Shown here: positions 51,354 through 60,454 of the stretch, in pieces
How the letters are laid out: the number at the start of each line of letters is the position of its first letter
How positions within the stretch are numbered: position 1 is the first letter of the stretch
From: Selenomonadales bacterium
GTDB lineage: Bacteria > Bacillota > Negativicutes > Sporomusales > UBA7701
DNA length: 64,000 nucleotides
Assembly (NCBI GenBank): GCA_029975165.1
Contig: JARKPR010000049.1
Location: 1-64,000 of the forward strand
Reading direction: 5' to 3'
Notes under the pieces: model-generated
The model's database searches: none
What the model saw: the letters and a program-made list of their open reading frames with translations, nothing else
What the model was told of the DNA's origin: nothing
Translations under genes and position numbers: made by a program

Positions 51354-51941
51354 CTAGGGTTTGGTCGCTTCGTAGCCGCGCGGCATGACGGTGCCCGCGG
51401 TCAGAATGTATTGCAGCGCGCTTTCGCTGGTCACGTCTAAGGGTATTATATCCCGCTTCGGCACGATAATATTAAAGCCGGCGGTCATGTTGAGGCTCAT
51501 GGGGATGAAGACGCAGACGCACTCCTCGTCCAGATGGCCGGCGACGGCCGGCGACAGGTCGGTCATGACGAAGCCGAGCGCCTTGGCCCCGGGATGGGGG
51601 AAAGGCACCAGCACCGCATGCTTGAACATGTTATGGGACTCGAACACGGCGGTCGACAGTTGCTTGACGCTGTTGTAGACGAACTTGAGGACGGGAATCT
51701 TCGACAGCATCCGTTCGCCCAGGGCGATGAGCCGCTGCATGATCCAGTGGGACGACAGCCAGCCCACGAGGAGGATTATCGCTATTACGGCGACCAGCCC
51801 GAAGCCCGGGAACCTGACCGGCAGATGGCGGCCGAGGATCGACTCGGTGAATCCCAGTATCTGGACGACGACGAAAAAGGTAATCGCCACCGGCACGATG
51901 ACGATCAGCCCGTTGATGAAGTATCGGGACAGGGTTTTCAT
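51354..51941 (-). CDS. DUF502 membrane protein
   Basis: A 195-residue protein with two N-terminal TM helices (about 9-30 and 47-67) and a soluble C-terminal part. The latter has the DUF502 segments IPVLKFVYNSVKQLSTAVFE, ALGFVMTDLS, VCVFIPMSLNMTAGFNIIVP and PLDVTSESALQYILTAGTV. Function unknown. Its stop lies in the ribosome-binding region of the CNNM gene, so the two form an operon. Confidence 0.88.
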   Translation of the reverse strand: MKTLSRYFINGLIVIVPVAITFFVVVQILGFTESILGRHLPVRFPGFGLVAVIAIILLVGWLSSHWIMQRLIALGERMLSKIPVLKFVYNSVKQLSTAVFESHNMFKHAVLVPFPHPGAKALGFVMTDLSPAVAGHLDEECVCVFIPMSLNMTAGFNIIVPKRDIIPLDVTSESALQYILTAGTVMPRGYEATKP

Positions 51942-52021
51942 ATTGCACCTCTAAAACCAATCATAACATTAGGCCCGGTTGCGGTCAATAAATATAACGG
52001 CCTTCGCATAACGCATTAGAA

Positions 52022-52044
52022 AAGGACTGCCCGCGGCAGCCCTT
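52022..52044 (-). terminator. Terminator after the MgtE-N/CBS gene
   Basis: AAGGGCTGCC-3-GGCAGTCCTT on the minus strand, then TTCTAATG. One mismatch in the stem. Confidence 0.6.
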
Positions 52045-52045
52045 A

Positions 52046-53305
52046 TTAACTGAACTTCAGCACATTTCTCTTTCGCGGCATCACCGCGTCAATAACGTCG
52101 TCGACAGTGATGATGCCCACCAGCCTCTTGTCGGCGTCGGTCACCGGCACGGCCAGCAGGTCGTACTTGCGGATGAGGCTGATGGCGTCGTCGATCGGCG
52201 CCTCGTCGCCGACGGCGATGATGCGGGTCCGCATGATGGCGGACAGCCTGGTCTCCGGCTTGGCGATGATCAGCTCCCGCAGCGACACTACGCCGGCGAG
52301 ATGCTCCTCGGCGTCGACGACGTAGATGTAATAAATAGTCTCGGCCTCGGGAGCCAGCCGCCGCAGTTCATTGATAGTGGCGTCGGCGGTCAGGTTCTCC
52401 GGCAGGGCGATATATTCCGTGGTCATCAGGCTGCCGGCCTCGTTCTCCTCGTACTCGCGCAGCTCCTTGACCTCGGCCGCCTCCTCGTGCTCCATCAGGT
52501 CGAGCAGTTCCTCGGCCTTCTCGTCCGACAGCTCGTTGAGCACGTCGGCGGCGTCGTCGGAGGACATGATCTCCAGAATGTCGGCCGCCCGGTCCTTATC
52601 CATCCCTTCCAGTATGGAAGCCTGCATCTCCGTTTCCATCTCGGCCAGCGTCTCGGCCGCCTTCTCGTTGTCCAGCGTCTGGAAGATGGCCGACCGCTCC
52701 TGGGTGCCGAGGTCGCCGACGATCTGGGCGATGTCGTACGGATGGAGGGCGGCCAGCTTGCCCTGGGATACCGACAGCTTGATCGCCGACAGATCGGGGG
52801 TGATGAGGTCGACGTTGCCCCAGGAGATAAGCTTTTCCGGCAGGCTGCGGCCCATCATGCCGGCCACCCGCCGCAGGGTCCGCTCGGCCCCCAGCCTGCG
52901 CACCAGGCCGCGGAAGCCGATGTCCACGGCCACGAGGCGGAATTCGTCGTTGACCTGGGTGATCTTGAGGTCATTGACCCGCACGACCCTCGCCCCGTCG
53001 GTATCGACGATCTGGCGGTCGAGCAGGTCGCGGCGCAGGTAAAGCTCGTCGCCGGGCAGCATTGCCGCACGGACATCCTCGCGGACGATGTTGAGGGAGA
53101 CGATCTGTTTGTTGAGCAGGGCGACATGGGCCACACTCACGGCCACCGTCTCCCAGCGGCGCTTTACCTCCACGGCGCACACCTTGGGAAAGCCGGCCTC
53201 CGGCCTGATGAGCACGTCCTTGACCCGGCCCACCCGGTTGCCGACCTTGTCGATGCACAATTTATCGATAAGGTCGCTGACGAAGACCTCGGTAAAAGGC
53301 TGCAT
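52046..53305 (-). CDS. Soluble PRC-barrel + MgtE-N + CBS protein (no channel domain)
   Basis: A 419-residue cytoplasmic protein. Residues 1-75 and about 90-150 are PRC-barrel-like (VGNRVGRVKDVLIRPEAGFP). Residues 185-285 are a superhelical MgtE-N domain (LHPYDIAQIVGDLGTQERSA and IFQTLDNEKAAETLAEME). Residues 300-410 are two CBS domains (SLMTTEYIALPENLTADATI and YDLLAVPVTDADKRLVGIIT). It ends KFS with no MgtE transmembrane channel. Such proteins probably sense Mg2+ or nucleotide and regulate something else; the partner is unknown. ATG 53305 follows GAGGGGAG. Confidence 0.85.
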   Translation of the reverse strand: MQPFTEVFVSDLIDKLCIDKVGNRVGRVKDVLIRPEAGFPKVCAVEVKRRWETVAVSVAHVALLNKQIVSLNIVREDVRAAMLPGDELYLRRDLLDRQIVDTDGARVVRVNDLKITQVNDEFRLVAVDIGFRGLVRRLGAERTLRRVAGMMGRSLPEKLISWGNVDLITPDLSAIKLSVSQGKLAALHPYDIAQIVGDLGTQERSAIFQTLDNEKAAETLAEMETEMQASILEGMDKDRAADILEIMSSDDAADVLNELSDEKAEELLDLMEHEEAAEVKELREYEENEAGSLMTTEYIALPENLTADATINELRRLAPEAETIYYIYVVDAEEHLAGVVSLRELIIAKPETRLSAIMRTRIIAVGDEAPIDDAISLIRKYDLLAVPVTDADKRLVGIITVDDVIDAVMPRKRNVLKFS

Positions 53306-53341
53306 GACTTTTTCTCCCCTCTCCACAAGGGTTGCGCCCCA

Positions 53342-53368
53342 GGCCGTCCAGAAGCACTCCAGAACGGT
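53342..53368. repeat. Minimal intergenic repeat remnant, copy E
   Basis: GGCCGTCCAGAAGCACTCCA followed by GAACGGTC resembles the ends of copies B and C with almost nothing between. It lies between era and the MgtE-N/CBS gene. Weak match. Confidence 0.35.
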
Positions 53369-53395
53369 CGCCCGCCATTTCCGTTTTACTCATAT

Positions 53396-54298
53396 TTACT
53401 CGTAGCCGAGGGATTTCAATACCCCTTTTCTATTCCGCCAATCCTTCTTGACCTTGACCCATAAATCCAAATAAGTCCTTGAGCCGAGGAGGTTCTCGAC
53501 GTCGGCGCGGGCCAGGCGGCCGGCCTCCTTGAGCACGGCGCCGCCGGCGCCGATGACGATCCCCTTCTGCGAATCCCGCTCCACGTAGATGACCGCCCGC
53601 ACGTACAGGTCGCCGTTATAGCGCGTCGCCACCTCCTCGATATCGACGGCAATGCTGTGCGGCACCTCCTCGCGCGTGAGCTGGAGCACCTTCTCGCGGA
53701 TGAGCTCGGCGATCAGCAGCCGCTCCGGCTGGTCGGTTATCATGTCGTCGGGATAGTATTGGGGGCCGGGAGCCAGGTGTTTCTTTATCTCGCCGGTAAG
53801 GCTGTCGAGGTTGGTGCACGCCAGGGCGGAAATAGGCACGACGGCCGCGAAATCCCGTTTGGCGGCGTAGCGGCCGATAATCGGCAGCACCTGGGCGCGG
53901 GGCAGCTTGTCGATCTTGTTGATCACCAGGATGACCGGCGTGGTCACGGCCGCCAGCCGTTCGAGGATGTACTCCTCGCCGGCGCCGGGCTCCTCGGTGG
54001 CGTCGACGACAAACAGGACCGCGTCCACCTCGCGGAGGGTGTTCTCGGCCGTGCGGACCATGTATTCGCCCAGCTTGTGGCGGGGCTTGTGGATGCCCGG
54101 CGTGTCGAGGAACAGCAGCTGGGCATCGGGGAGATTCAGGATGCACAAGATCCTGTTGCGCGTGGTCTGCGGTTTGTCGGACATGATGGCGATCTTCTGG
54201 CCGATAAGGCTGTTGACCAGCGTAGACTTGCCCACGTTCGGCCGGCCGACGACCGCCACGAACCCCGACTTGAAATCCTTGTCGTCCTTCTCAGGCAA
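53396..54298 (-). CDS. era: GTPase Era
   Basis: A 300-residue ribosome-assembly GTPase. G1 GRPNVGKST, G2 region QTTRNRI, G3 DTPGIH, G4 NKID, G5 SALACTN. The C-terminal KH domain contains VIYVERDSQKGIVIGAGGAV. It binds 16S rRNA 3' ends. The start is TTG with GGGGGA (end of cdd) at 7-base spacing; the genes are coupled. Confidence 0.96.
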   Translation of the reverse strand: MPEKDDKDFKSGFVAVVGRPNVGKSTLVNSLIGQKIAIMSDKPQTTRNRILCILNLPDAQLLFLDTPGIHKPRHKLGEYMVRTAENTLREVDAVLFVVDATEEPGAGEEYILERLAAVTTPVILVINKIDKLPRAQVLPIIGRYAAKRDFAAVVPISALACTNLDSLTGEIKKHLAPGPQYYPDDMITDQPERLLIAELIREKVLQLTREEVPHSIAVDIEEVATRYNGDLYVRAVIYVERDSQKGIVIGAGGAVLKEAGRLARADVENLLGSRTYLDLWVKVKKDWRNRKGVLKSLGYE

Positions 54299-54301
54299 AG
54301 C

Positions 54302-54691
54302 TCATTCCCCCGGCAAATCTTCTTTGTCGAAGGCGTACGGCAACAGCGCGGCGAGCGTCACCGTCCGCCTTTCCCCCTTGGTATTGCACATAACGACCTC
54401 GTTTATACCGAACTCGGCCATCACCTGGCGGCAGGCGCCGCACGGCGAAGCCGGCGCCGGCGTGGCGGCCGTCACCGCCAGGGCGACGAGGCTTTTTTCC
54501 CCCGCGGAAACGGCCTTGAAAATCGCCACCCGCTCGGCGCACATCGTCAGGCCGTAAGAGGCGTTCTCGACATTGCAGCCGCTGTAGACGCGGCCGCTCG
54601 CCCCCCGCACGGCCGCGCCGACGGCGAAGCGGGAATAAGGCGCATAGGCTTTGTCTCTGGCGGCTTCCGCGGCTTTGATTAATTCTTCCAT
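54302..54691 (-). CDS. cdd: Cytidine deaminase
   Basis: A 129-residue zinc enzyme. Substrate motif NVENASYGLTMCAERVAIF with the catalytic CAE; zinc Cys in ASPCGACRQVMAEF. It deaminates cytidine and deoxycytidine for salvage. ATG 54691 follows GAGGGAG. Confidence 0.95.
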   Translation of the reverse strand: MEELIKAAEAARDKAYAPYSRFAVGAAVRGASGRVYSGCNVENASYGLTMCAERVAIFKAVSAGEKSLVALAVTAATPAPASPCGACRQVMAEFGINEVVMCNTKGERRTVTLAALLPYAFDKEDLPGE

Positions 54692-54702
54692 TTTTTCTCC
54701 CT

Positions 54703-55092
54703 CTACCCGAAGATGCGCGGTGCGAAAAGCACATAGGCCACGAACAGCGACACGACGGCGGTGACGAGCACCGCGCCGGCGGCGACATCCTTGGCCACCT
54801 TGGCCAGCGGGTGGTAATCCGGCGACACGAGATCGATCAGCGCCTCCACGGCCGTGTTGAACATCTCCGCCACGAGCACGGCGGCGATCGTCAGCGCCAG
54901 GACACCCAGCTCCGCCGGCGGCAGGCCGAGGCGGTAGCCCGCGCCCAGCGCCAGCGCGGCGGCGGCGACATGGATCTTGAGGTTGCGCTGGGTGCGGAAG
55001 CAGTACGCCACGCCGCAAACGGCGAACCCGAACGACCGCCACAGGCTCTTGGCGATGTTATCGGCCGGCCATTTTTCCTTTATGCCGTTCAT
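54703..55092 (-). CDS. dgkA: Undecaprenol/diacylglycerol kinase
   Basis: A 129-residue DgkA with three membrane helices. The signature is AEMFNTAVEALIDLVSPDYH, with LAKVAKDVAAGAVLVTAV after it. In Firmicutes it phosphorylates undecaprenol. Start by family length; only a weak GGTGGG site. Confidence 0.92.
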   Translation of the reverse strand: MNGIKEKWPADNIAKSLWRSFGFAVCGVAYCFRTQRNLKIHVAAAALALGAGYRLGLPPAELGVLALTIAAVLVAEMFNTAVEALIDLVSPDYHPLAKVAKDVAAGAVLVTAVVSLFVAYVLFAPRIFG

Positions 55093-55154
55093 ATAGTCCC
55101 ACCATTCCGCCGGCTCCCTCGTCCGCCCCTCAACAGAACGAAGGCCGAGGCCCC

Positions 55155-55238
55155 TTAGTCCTCGGCGGTTCGCGGGCCGACACCGGGAATGCGCCTGAAT
55201 GCTCTCAGGATTGTTCCGCGGACGTCTTCACTCGTCGT
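55155..55238 (-). pseudogene. Possible helix-hairpin-helix gene fragment
   Basis: Just after the ybeY stop, another minus-strand frame encodes about 27 residues ending GTILRAFRRIPGVGPRTAED and a stop. IPGVG.RTAED is a typical helix-hairpin-helix motif. No start codon or further domain is visible. It may be a relic, or chance within the 150-base gap 55093-55242. Confidence 0.25.
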
Positions 55239-55242
55239 TTCG

Positions 55243-55701
55243 CTAGCGGCCGATGCCCAAAATGCCGAGGATGCGCTCCTCCTCGCGGCGCATCGCCGCC
55301 TTGGCTTCCTCCTCCTCGTGATCGTAGCCGACGAGGTGGAGCATGCCATGGACGGCCAGGTAGGCCACCTCCCGTTCGAGGCTGTGGCCGAACTCCTCGG
55401 CCTGGCGCCCGGCCGTCTCCAGGGAGATGACGATATCGCCGAGCAGCGTCTCCTCCGGCCCGCCCTGCACCGCCGGCTCCTCTCCCTCGTCGAGGGCGAA
55501 GGACAGCACGTCGGTGGCGGCGTCGATCCCCCGGTAGTCGCGGTTGAGCCCGCGGATATATGCATCGTCGGCGAAAACCACCCCGACCTCGGCGCGGGGC
55601 GCCACGCCCAGAACCTCCGCCGCCTTAGAGAGAACCGCCGTTACCGTCGCCTTCACCTTCGGCGCCGGCGTCGTCTTTTCCTGGCTTAGGACAATTTCCA
55701 T
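55243..55701 (-). CDS. ybeY: Endoribonuclease YbeY
   Basis: A 152-residue metalloprotein for rRNA maturation. The zinc motif is HGMLHLVGYDH; RGIDAATDVLSFALDEGEE and LGDIVISLETAGRQAEEFGH are also conserved. Its first 77 bases overlap the 3' end of pgpH. Confidence 0.93.
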   Translation of the reverse strand: MEIVLSQEKTTPAPKVKATVTAVLSKAAEVLGVAPRAEVGVVFADDAYIRGLNRDYRGIDAATDVLSFALDEGEEPAVQGGPEETLLGDIVISLETAGRQAEEFGHSLEREVAYLAVHGMLHLVGYDHEEEEAKAAMRREEERILGILGIGR

Positions 55702-57805
55702 TCTTGGCCTTTCTCCTCTCCAGCTCCTTCAGCGCGTCGGGGTATTCGATCCGGGTGTGGAACATGCTCGACAGCACGCGGATGAACACATCGCCGATGA
55801 TGTTGAGGTCTTTGAGGGTAAGGTTGCAGTCGTCGAGCTGGCCGTCGTGCAGGCGCTCGCGGATGATCTTGCGGACGGTGGCCTCGATGCGGTTGACGTT
55901 CGGGCGCGACAGGGAGCGTACGGCCGCTTCGCAGGCGTCGGCCAGCATTACCAGGGCCGCCTCCTTGGACTGGGGCCGCGGCCCCTCGTAGCGGAAATCG
56001 GCCTCGATGATGCACTCGCTATGCTCGGTTTCCGTCGCCCGCCGGTAGAAATAGGAGACAAGCATCGTGCCGTGGTGCTGCTGGACGATGTCGACGATCG
56101 GCTGCGGCAGCTTGTAGTCCCGGCACAGGTCGAGGCCGTCCTTGATATGGGAAGTGACGATCAGCGTACTCAGCGACGGGGCGATCTTATCATGGGGATT
56201 CTCGCCGTCCGACTGGTTTTCGACGAAAAAGTACGGCCGCTTAATCTTGCCGATATCGTGGTAATACGCCCCTACCCGCACCGTCACCGGGTCGGCGCCG
56301 ATCAGGTCGGCGGCCGTCTCGGCGAGGTTGCCTACCAGGACGCTGTGGTGATAGGTGCCGGGGGCGTCGAGCAGCAGCCGCTGCAGCAGCGGATTGCTGG
56401 GGTTGGCGAGCTCCATCAGCTTCACGGGGGTAGTAATCTGAAAAAGATTTTCCAGAAAAGGCAGCAGGCCGATAGTGATGACCGCCGAAGCAATGCCGCC
56501 GACGGCGCCGTGCAGGCCCTGCCGCAATATCTGTTCGCCGGCGAGCTGTTCGATGAACCCGGTCGAGGCGACGGTGAGGAAATTCAAAGCCGCGATCCAC
56601 AGGCCGGTCTTGGTCAGGGTGTAGCCGTGGCTGAGCTTGGACACGCTGTAAACGCCGGTGAGGCTGCCGACAAGGGCCACCACCACCGCGCGGAGGTCGT
56701 TCTCGACGATCACCCCGAACAGCAGGGCGAGGGCGATGCTGACGAAGACTCCCAGGCGGACATCGATAAGGATGGCGGTCAGGAGGGCGCCGGCCGCGAC
56801 CGGGGCGATGAAACCGGAGAGATAAACGTGGGCCGTCTTGCCGAGCACCAGCGTAAGGAAGATTATCCCCCCCAGCAGCACCAGGTGCATGTCGTTGTCG
56901 TACACCTCGGGGGAAAATTTGTACAAATAGCCGATGATCAGGCCCATGATCGCCAGCACGAAAACCGCCAGGCCGAAGATGCGGGCCTCGCTGACGCTGC
57001 CGCGGTGCAGGCCCAGCTCCTCCATAGCGTAAATCTGCTCGGCGGTCACGACGTCGCCGCGGCGCACGAGCACCTGGCCCTTCTTCACCGTCTCCCGCAC
57101 CGGTTCGGTGCTTTTCAGGGCGGCCTGCTTGCGTTTTTCCGTCTCGCGCACGTTGAGGACAAAGTTCGGGCTGATGAGCGTCTGGACCAGCCCGCTCACC
57201 ACCGCTTCGCCGTCCTGCCCGAGGCCGAGGCCTTCGATCTCGAGGGCGATATTCTTGCGGACGGCCTCCATGTCGTCTTCACGGATGCCGCGCTGCAGGT
57301 ATTTGCGCAGGATATTCTTGGTATGCTCCTCCGCTTTGGCGAGATCGGCCTCGCGCATCGCCGCGAGGGCGTTCACCGTCGGCTCCGCCAGGGGAACAGG
57401 CAGCGTCGTCTTGAGCTTCTCGAACCTCTGGCCGGCGTCGGTCAGCGTTTTGTCGGCGGCCGCCGTCCGGGCGACGCGAAAAACGGCGCCGGCGCTGTCT
57501 TCGGCCTTGGCCGCCACCGTCACATCGAAATCGTACACGCTGGACACGCTGGCCAGTACCTCGGCCTCCAGCTTCTTCGTCTTGATCTGGTCCACGTAGG
57601 AAACCGACCGGGGGGCGATGACATCGCGATCGCTCACCTGGCCGACCTGGAGGGAAATCTTGTCCGCGATGAAGTCGGCCGACAAAATGAGCATGAACAG
57701 GGAAAAAAACGCCAGCCCAACCACGATACGCTGCGAAATCGGCCTGGCATGCACGCTGTTTGGCTGCGAGAACAACTCGCGCAGTTTATTCTTTAATGAT
57801 ACCAT
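55625..57805 (-). CDS. pgpH: Cyclic-di-AMP phosphodiesterase PgpH (7TMR-HDED, YqfF)
   Basis: A 726-residue membrane HD phosphohydrolase. TM helix 1 is near residue 30. An extracytoplasmic HDED domain spans about 55-280, followed by seven TM helices (about 285-475). The HD domain includes GTYHHSVLVGNLAETAADLI, GAYYHDIGKIKRPYFFVENQ and a later HH.G.M motif (QQHHGTMLVSYFY). It degrades c-di-AMP. The C-terminal tail (ERRKAKNGNCPKPGKD ...) is charged and overlaps ybeY. Confidence 0.94.
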   Translation of the reverse strand: MVSLKNKLRELFSQPNSVHARPISQRIVVGLAFFSLFMLILSADFIADKISLQVGQVSDRDVIAPRSVSYVDQIKTKKLEAEVLASVSSVYDFDVTVAAKAEDSAGAVFRVARTAAADKTLTDAGQRFEKLKTTLPVPLAEPTVNALAAMREADLAKAEEHTKNILRKYLQRGIREDDMEAVRKNIALEIEGLGLGQDGEAVVSGLVQTLISPNFVLNVRETEKRKQAALKSTEPVRETVKKGQVLVRRGDVVTAEQIYAMEELGLHRGSVSEARIFGLAVFVLAIMGLIIGYLYKFSPEVYDNDMHLVLLGGIIFLTLVLGKTAHVYLSGFIAPVAAGALLTAILIDVRLGVFVSIALALLFGVIVENDLRAVVVALVGSLTGVYSVSKLSHGYTLTKTGLWIAALNFLTVASTGFIEQLAGEQILRQGLHGAVGGIASAVITIGLLPFLENLFQITTPVKLMELANPSNPLLQRLLLDAPGTYHHSVLVGNLAETAADLIGADPVTVRVGAYYHDIGKIKRPYFFVENQSDGENPHDKIAPSLSTLIVTSHIKDGLDLCRDYKLPQPIVDIVQQHHGTMLVSYFYRRATETEHSECIIEADFRYEGPRPQSKEAALVMLADACEAAVRSLSRPNVNRIEATVRKIIRERLHDGQLDDCNLTLKDLNIIGDVFIRVLSSMFHTRIEYPDALKELERRKAKNGNCPKPGKDDAGAEGEGDGNGGSL

Positions 57806-57837
57806 TGTCTTTCATCTCCAACGGCCGGGGCCTGCCC

Positions 57838-58809
57838 CTAACCCGGATTTGAAGCCTCGAAACGCTCGTAGGCCTTGATGATGCGGCCGACGATCTCGTG
57901 GCGAACGACGTCGTTCTCGTTGAGGAAAACGGCGTCGATGCCGCGGATGCCGGCCAGCACCGCCTGGGCGTGCTTGAGGCCGGAAGAGTTGCCCTGCGGC
58001 AAGTCCACCTGCGTGATATCGCCGGTGACGACCATCTTCGAACCGAAGCCAAGCCTGGTGAGGAACATCTTCATCTGCTCGGGGGTGGTATTCTGGGCCT
58101 CGTCGAGAATTATGAAAGAATCGTCGAGGGTGCGGCCGCGCATATACGCCAGCGGCGCGACCTCGATGATGTTCTTGGCCATATACTTCTGGAAAGTTTC
58201 GACGCCAAGAATATCGTACATGGCGTCGTAGAGAGGGCGCAGATACGGGTCGACCTTCTCCTGGAGGTCGCCGGGCAGGAAGCCCAGCTTCTCGCCGGCT
58301 TCGACCGCCGGCCGGGTGAGGATGATCCGTTCGACCTCCTTGCTTTTCAAGGAAAATACTGCCATTGCCACGGCAAGATAAGTCTTCCCGGTTCCCGCCG
58401 GTCCTATTCCGATCGTGATGTAGTTGTTGCGGATGGCCTCGAGATAAAGGCGCTGGCCTAGCGTCTTGGGCTTGACGTGGCGGCCGCGGGCGGTCACGAT
58501 GACCGTGTCCGCGAACATCTGGTGCAGATTGTCCTCCCGGCCCTCCTTGACCATCCGCACGCTGTAGCGGACGTCGTGGGCCGTCACCATATTGCCCTGG
58601 CGGTAAAGAAAAAGCAGTTCACCGAAAAGCCTGGCCAACATTTCCCCTTCCGCCTTGTCTCCGGTGATGATGACCTCGTCGCCCCGGGAAACGATGCGGC
58701 TGGCGAAGTTTTCCTGGACGATGTGCAGATACTCGTCGCTATGGCCGAGGATGGCGACCGCCTCCTGGGCCTCGGAAAGCCTGATCCGCCTCTCTTCTTG
58801 TTCCGGCAA
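57838..58809 (-). CDS. phoH: PhoH-family ATPase
   Basis: A 323-residue PhoH protein. Walker A GIGPAGTGKTYLAVAMAV; Walker B SFIILDEAQNTTPEQMKMFL; GDITQVDLPQGNSSGL sensor. The N-terminal ~100 residues form the usual extension. The start is TTG with AGGAGG 10 bases upstream. Thought to act in RNA metabolism with YbeY; in the same operon here. Confidence 0.94.
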   Translation of the reverse strand: MPEQEERRIRLSEAQEAVAILGHSDEYLHIVQENFASRIVSRGDEVIITGDKAEGEMLARLFGELLFLYRQGNMVTAHDVRYSVRMVKEGREDNLHQMFADTVIVTARGRHVKPKTLGQRLYLEAIRNNYITIGIGPAGTGKTYLAVAMAVFSLKSKEVERIILTRPAVEAGEKLGFLPGDLQEKVDPYLRPLYDAMYDILGVETFQKYMAKNIIEVAPLAYMRGRTLDDSFIILDEAQNTTPEQMKMFLTRLGFGSKMVVTGDITQVDLPQGNSSGLKHAQAVLAGIRGIDAVFLNENDVVRHEIVGRIIKAYERFEASNPG

Positions 58810-58823
58810 AGATTGCAGTCCTC

Positions 58824-60041
58824 CTATTGCTGGTTGATGTTCACCGTCCGGCCGATGTCCTCGATGGTTTCCACCGTGACCTTGACGCGGACGATACTCG
58901 GCTCGGCCGTCTTAAGCACGGCGACTTCGCGGGCCACCACCTGGACCCCCTCGGGAATACGGTCCTGGACGGCGGCAAGCGCCCGGCCCCTGGCGAGATC
59001 GCGGGCCTGCTCGGCCGTTATCTCCCGTGTTTCGGCAATCAATTCGTGAAAGATATTTATAGTAGATTCGACAGTGAAGTCGCTATTCCTGCCCCCCGGC
59101 AGCTTTTTGTGGACCGTCTCAGCCTCGAAGCGGGCGTACGGCTGGGCCGGCGCCTTCTTCACCTGCAGCTCGCGCCCCCCCGCCCGCAGCGTCACCGCCA
59201 CCGTCTGCCGGCCGGTACGGCGGTAAACCTCCTCGGCCAGGCCGGCCTCGCCGTAGCTATCGTACCACACCCGCGCCTTGACGATCCCGCCGGCGCGGAC
59301 AAGCTGGCCGGGCAGGGTGATGATCGGCACCTGGCCCGGGGCGGCCGGCGGCGCGTCCACGAAGCCCTTGATGAGCAAATCGCCGCGTTTGACGGTATCG
59401 CCCTTCTTCACCGCCGCCTGGCCGGCGATAGCGATAACCTCGATGATCACCCCGTCCTTATCGGCCACGACGTGGGCCGGCGACCTGTCCTCCGCCTTGG
59501 GCAGCGTCTTCTCGACCACTTCGATCACCGCCCGCGTGCCGGTCAGGCTGACCCCCACCCAGGCCAGCTCCGGCAGCGCCAGCAGCATCTCCTTCTCCAC
59601 CTTCTTGAGGTCGAGGCCATCCTTGGTTATCCCCGGCTTCAGCCCTTGGTCGGCGGCCACGGCCGCGATCCGTTCGCCGGCCATCTCCTTGTTGCCGCTC
59701 ACGTCCACGAACCAGACCCGCGATGCCAGCAGGTTGAGGAGCATAAAGAACAATACCGCGCCGGCCACCAGCATCTTGCGCCGCCGGATGCGCTTGAGGG
59801 CAAAAGGAAACCCGGCGTGACCCACCGCCTCCACGCGCGTGCGGCTGCGCCGGGCGAGCGGCCTGATGCGGAAAAAATCGCCCAGACGGAGGCTCACGAA
59901 CATATCGTCGTTATGTTTGGCAATCCCCCATAAAAAAATGCCCCGCGCTAGGCACAGGTTGATGAACTTTTCCGGCATCGGGCCGCTGATTCTCGCCCGC
60001 ACCGTACCGTGCAGGTAATTCGTAAACCTGAGCGTCAACAT
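58824..60041 (-). CDS. yqfD: Sporulation protein YqfD
   Basis: A 405-residue membrane protein. A cytoplasmic N-terminal part (1-85) precedes one TM helix (about 90-110, MLVAGAVLFFMLLNLLASRV). The extracytoplasmic part is the YqfD domain, WFVDVSGNKEMAGERIAAVA ... VSLTGTRAVIEVVEKTLPK ... VKKGDTVKRGDLLIKGFV. It is related to spore-cortex stage IV genes and expressed in the mother cell in Bacillus. ATG 60041 follows GAGGTGG. Confidence 0.9.
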   Translation of the reverse strand: MLTLRFTNYLHGTVRARISGPMPEKFINLCLARGIFLWGIAKHNDDMFVSLRLGDFFRIRPLARRSRTRVEAVGHAGFPFALKRIRRRKMLVAGAVLFFMLLNLLASRVWFVDVSGNKEMAGERIAAVAADQGLKPGITKDGLDLKKVEKEMLLALPELAWVGVSLTGTRAVIEVVEKTLPKAEDRSPAHVVADKDGVIIEVIAIAGQAAVKKGDTVKRGDLLIKGFVDAPPAAPGQVPIITLPGQLVRAGGIVKARVWYDSYGEAGLAEEVYRRTGRQTVAVTLRAGGRELQVKKAPAQPYARFEAETVHKKLPGGRNSDFTVESTINIFHELIAETREITAEQARDLARGRALAAVQDRIPEGVQVVAREVAVLKTAEPSIVRVKVTVETIEDIGRTVNINQQ

Positions 60042-60052
60042 CGGACCCCACC

Positions 60053-60337
60053 TCAAACATCGTACTTGATGTCCGTCAGCGTGCCTTCCACGAGGAGCTG
60101 CTCGGCCTGGAAATTGCCGATCACCAGATCGCTGCCGGTTATCGCCAGCTCCCCCTGGCTTAGCTTGATGCGCACCAGCGTGCCGGTATATTCGATAAGC
60201 CCCTTGTGGTTTTCCACCAGGAGCTGCTTGTTGCCGAGCATGGTGATCCGCGGCATATCCAGCACGATGTCCTGCGGCAACTCCAGCAGCCCGGCCAGGC
60301 GCTGCAGGCTGGTCCTGCGGCCGCGGCGGCGTTCCAT
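60053..60337 (-). CDS. yqfC: Sporulation protein YqfC
   Basis: A 94-residue protein of the YabP/YqfC family (LELPQDIVLDMPRITMLGNK, QLLVENHKGLIEYTGTLVRI, then GSDLVIGNFQAEQLLVEG). It pairs with yqfD in all spore formers that carry it. ATG 60337 has GGGGAGGTG at good spacing; two upstream starts are too near. Confidence 0.9.
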   Translation of the reverse strand: MERRRGRRTSLQRLAGLLELPQDIVLDMPRITMLGNKQLLVENHKGLIEYTGTLVRIKLSQGELAITGSDLVIGNFQAEQLLVEGTLTDIKYDV

Positions 60338-60395
60338 GGCCATCACCTCCCCCTACAAAATCTATGGCACATTTTGGAGGTTTAGTACATTAGAA

Positions 60396-60424
60396 AAGCG
60401 ACGCAGGTTTCTGCTGCGTCGCTT
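60396..60424 (-). terminator. Terminator after the HerA-like gene
   Basis: AAGCGACGCAG-7-CTGCGTCGCTT followed by TTCTAATG on the minus strand. It separates yqfC from the gene upstream. Confidence 0.75.
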
Positions 60425-60454
60425 CGATAAGCCGCCGGGCGGCTGCCATCCTCG

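Noticed and set aside
60338-60395. SigmaE-type sporulation promoter upstream of yqfC
   Set aside because: A CATAGATT-like -10 is present but no acceptable -35; too weak to annotate.
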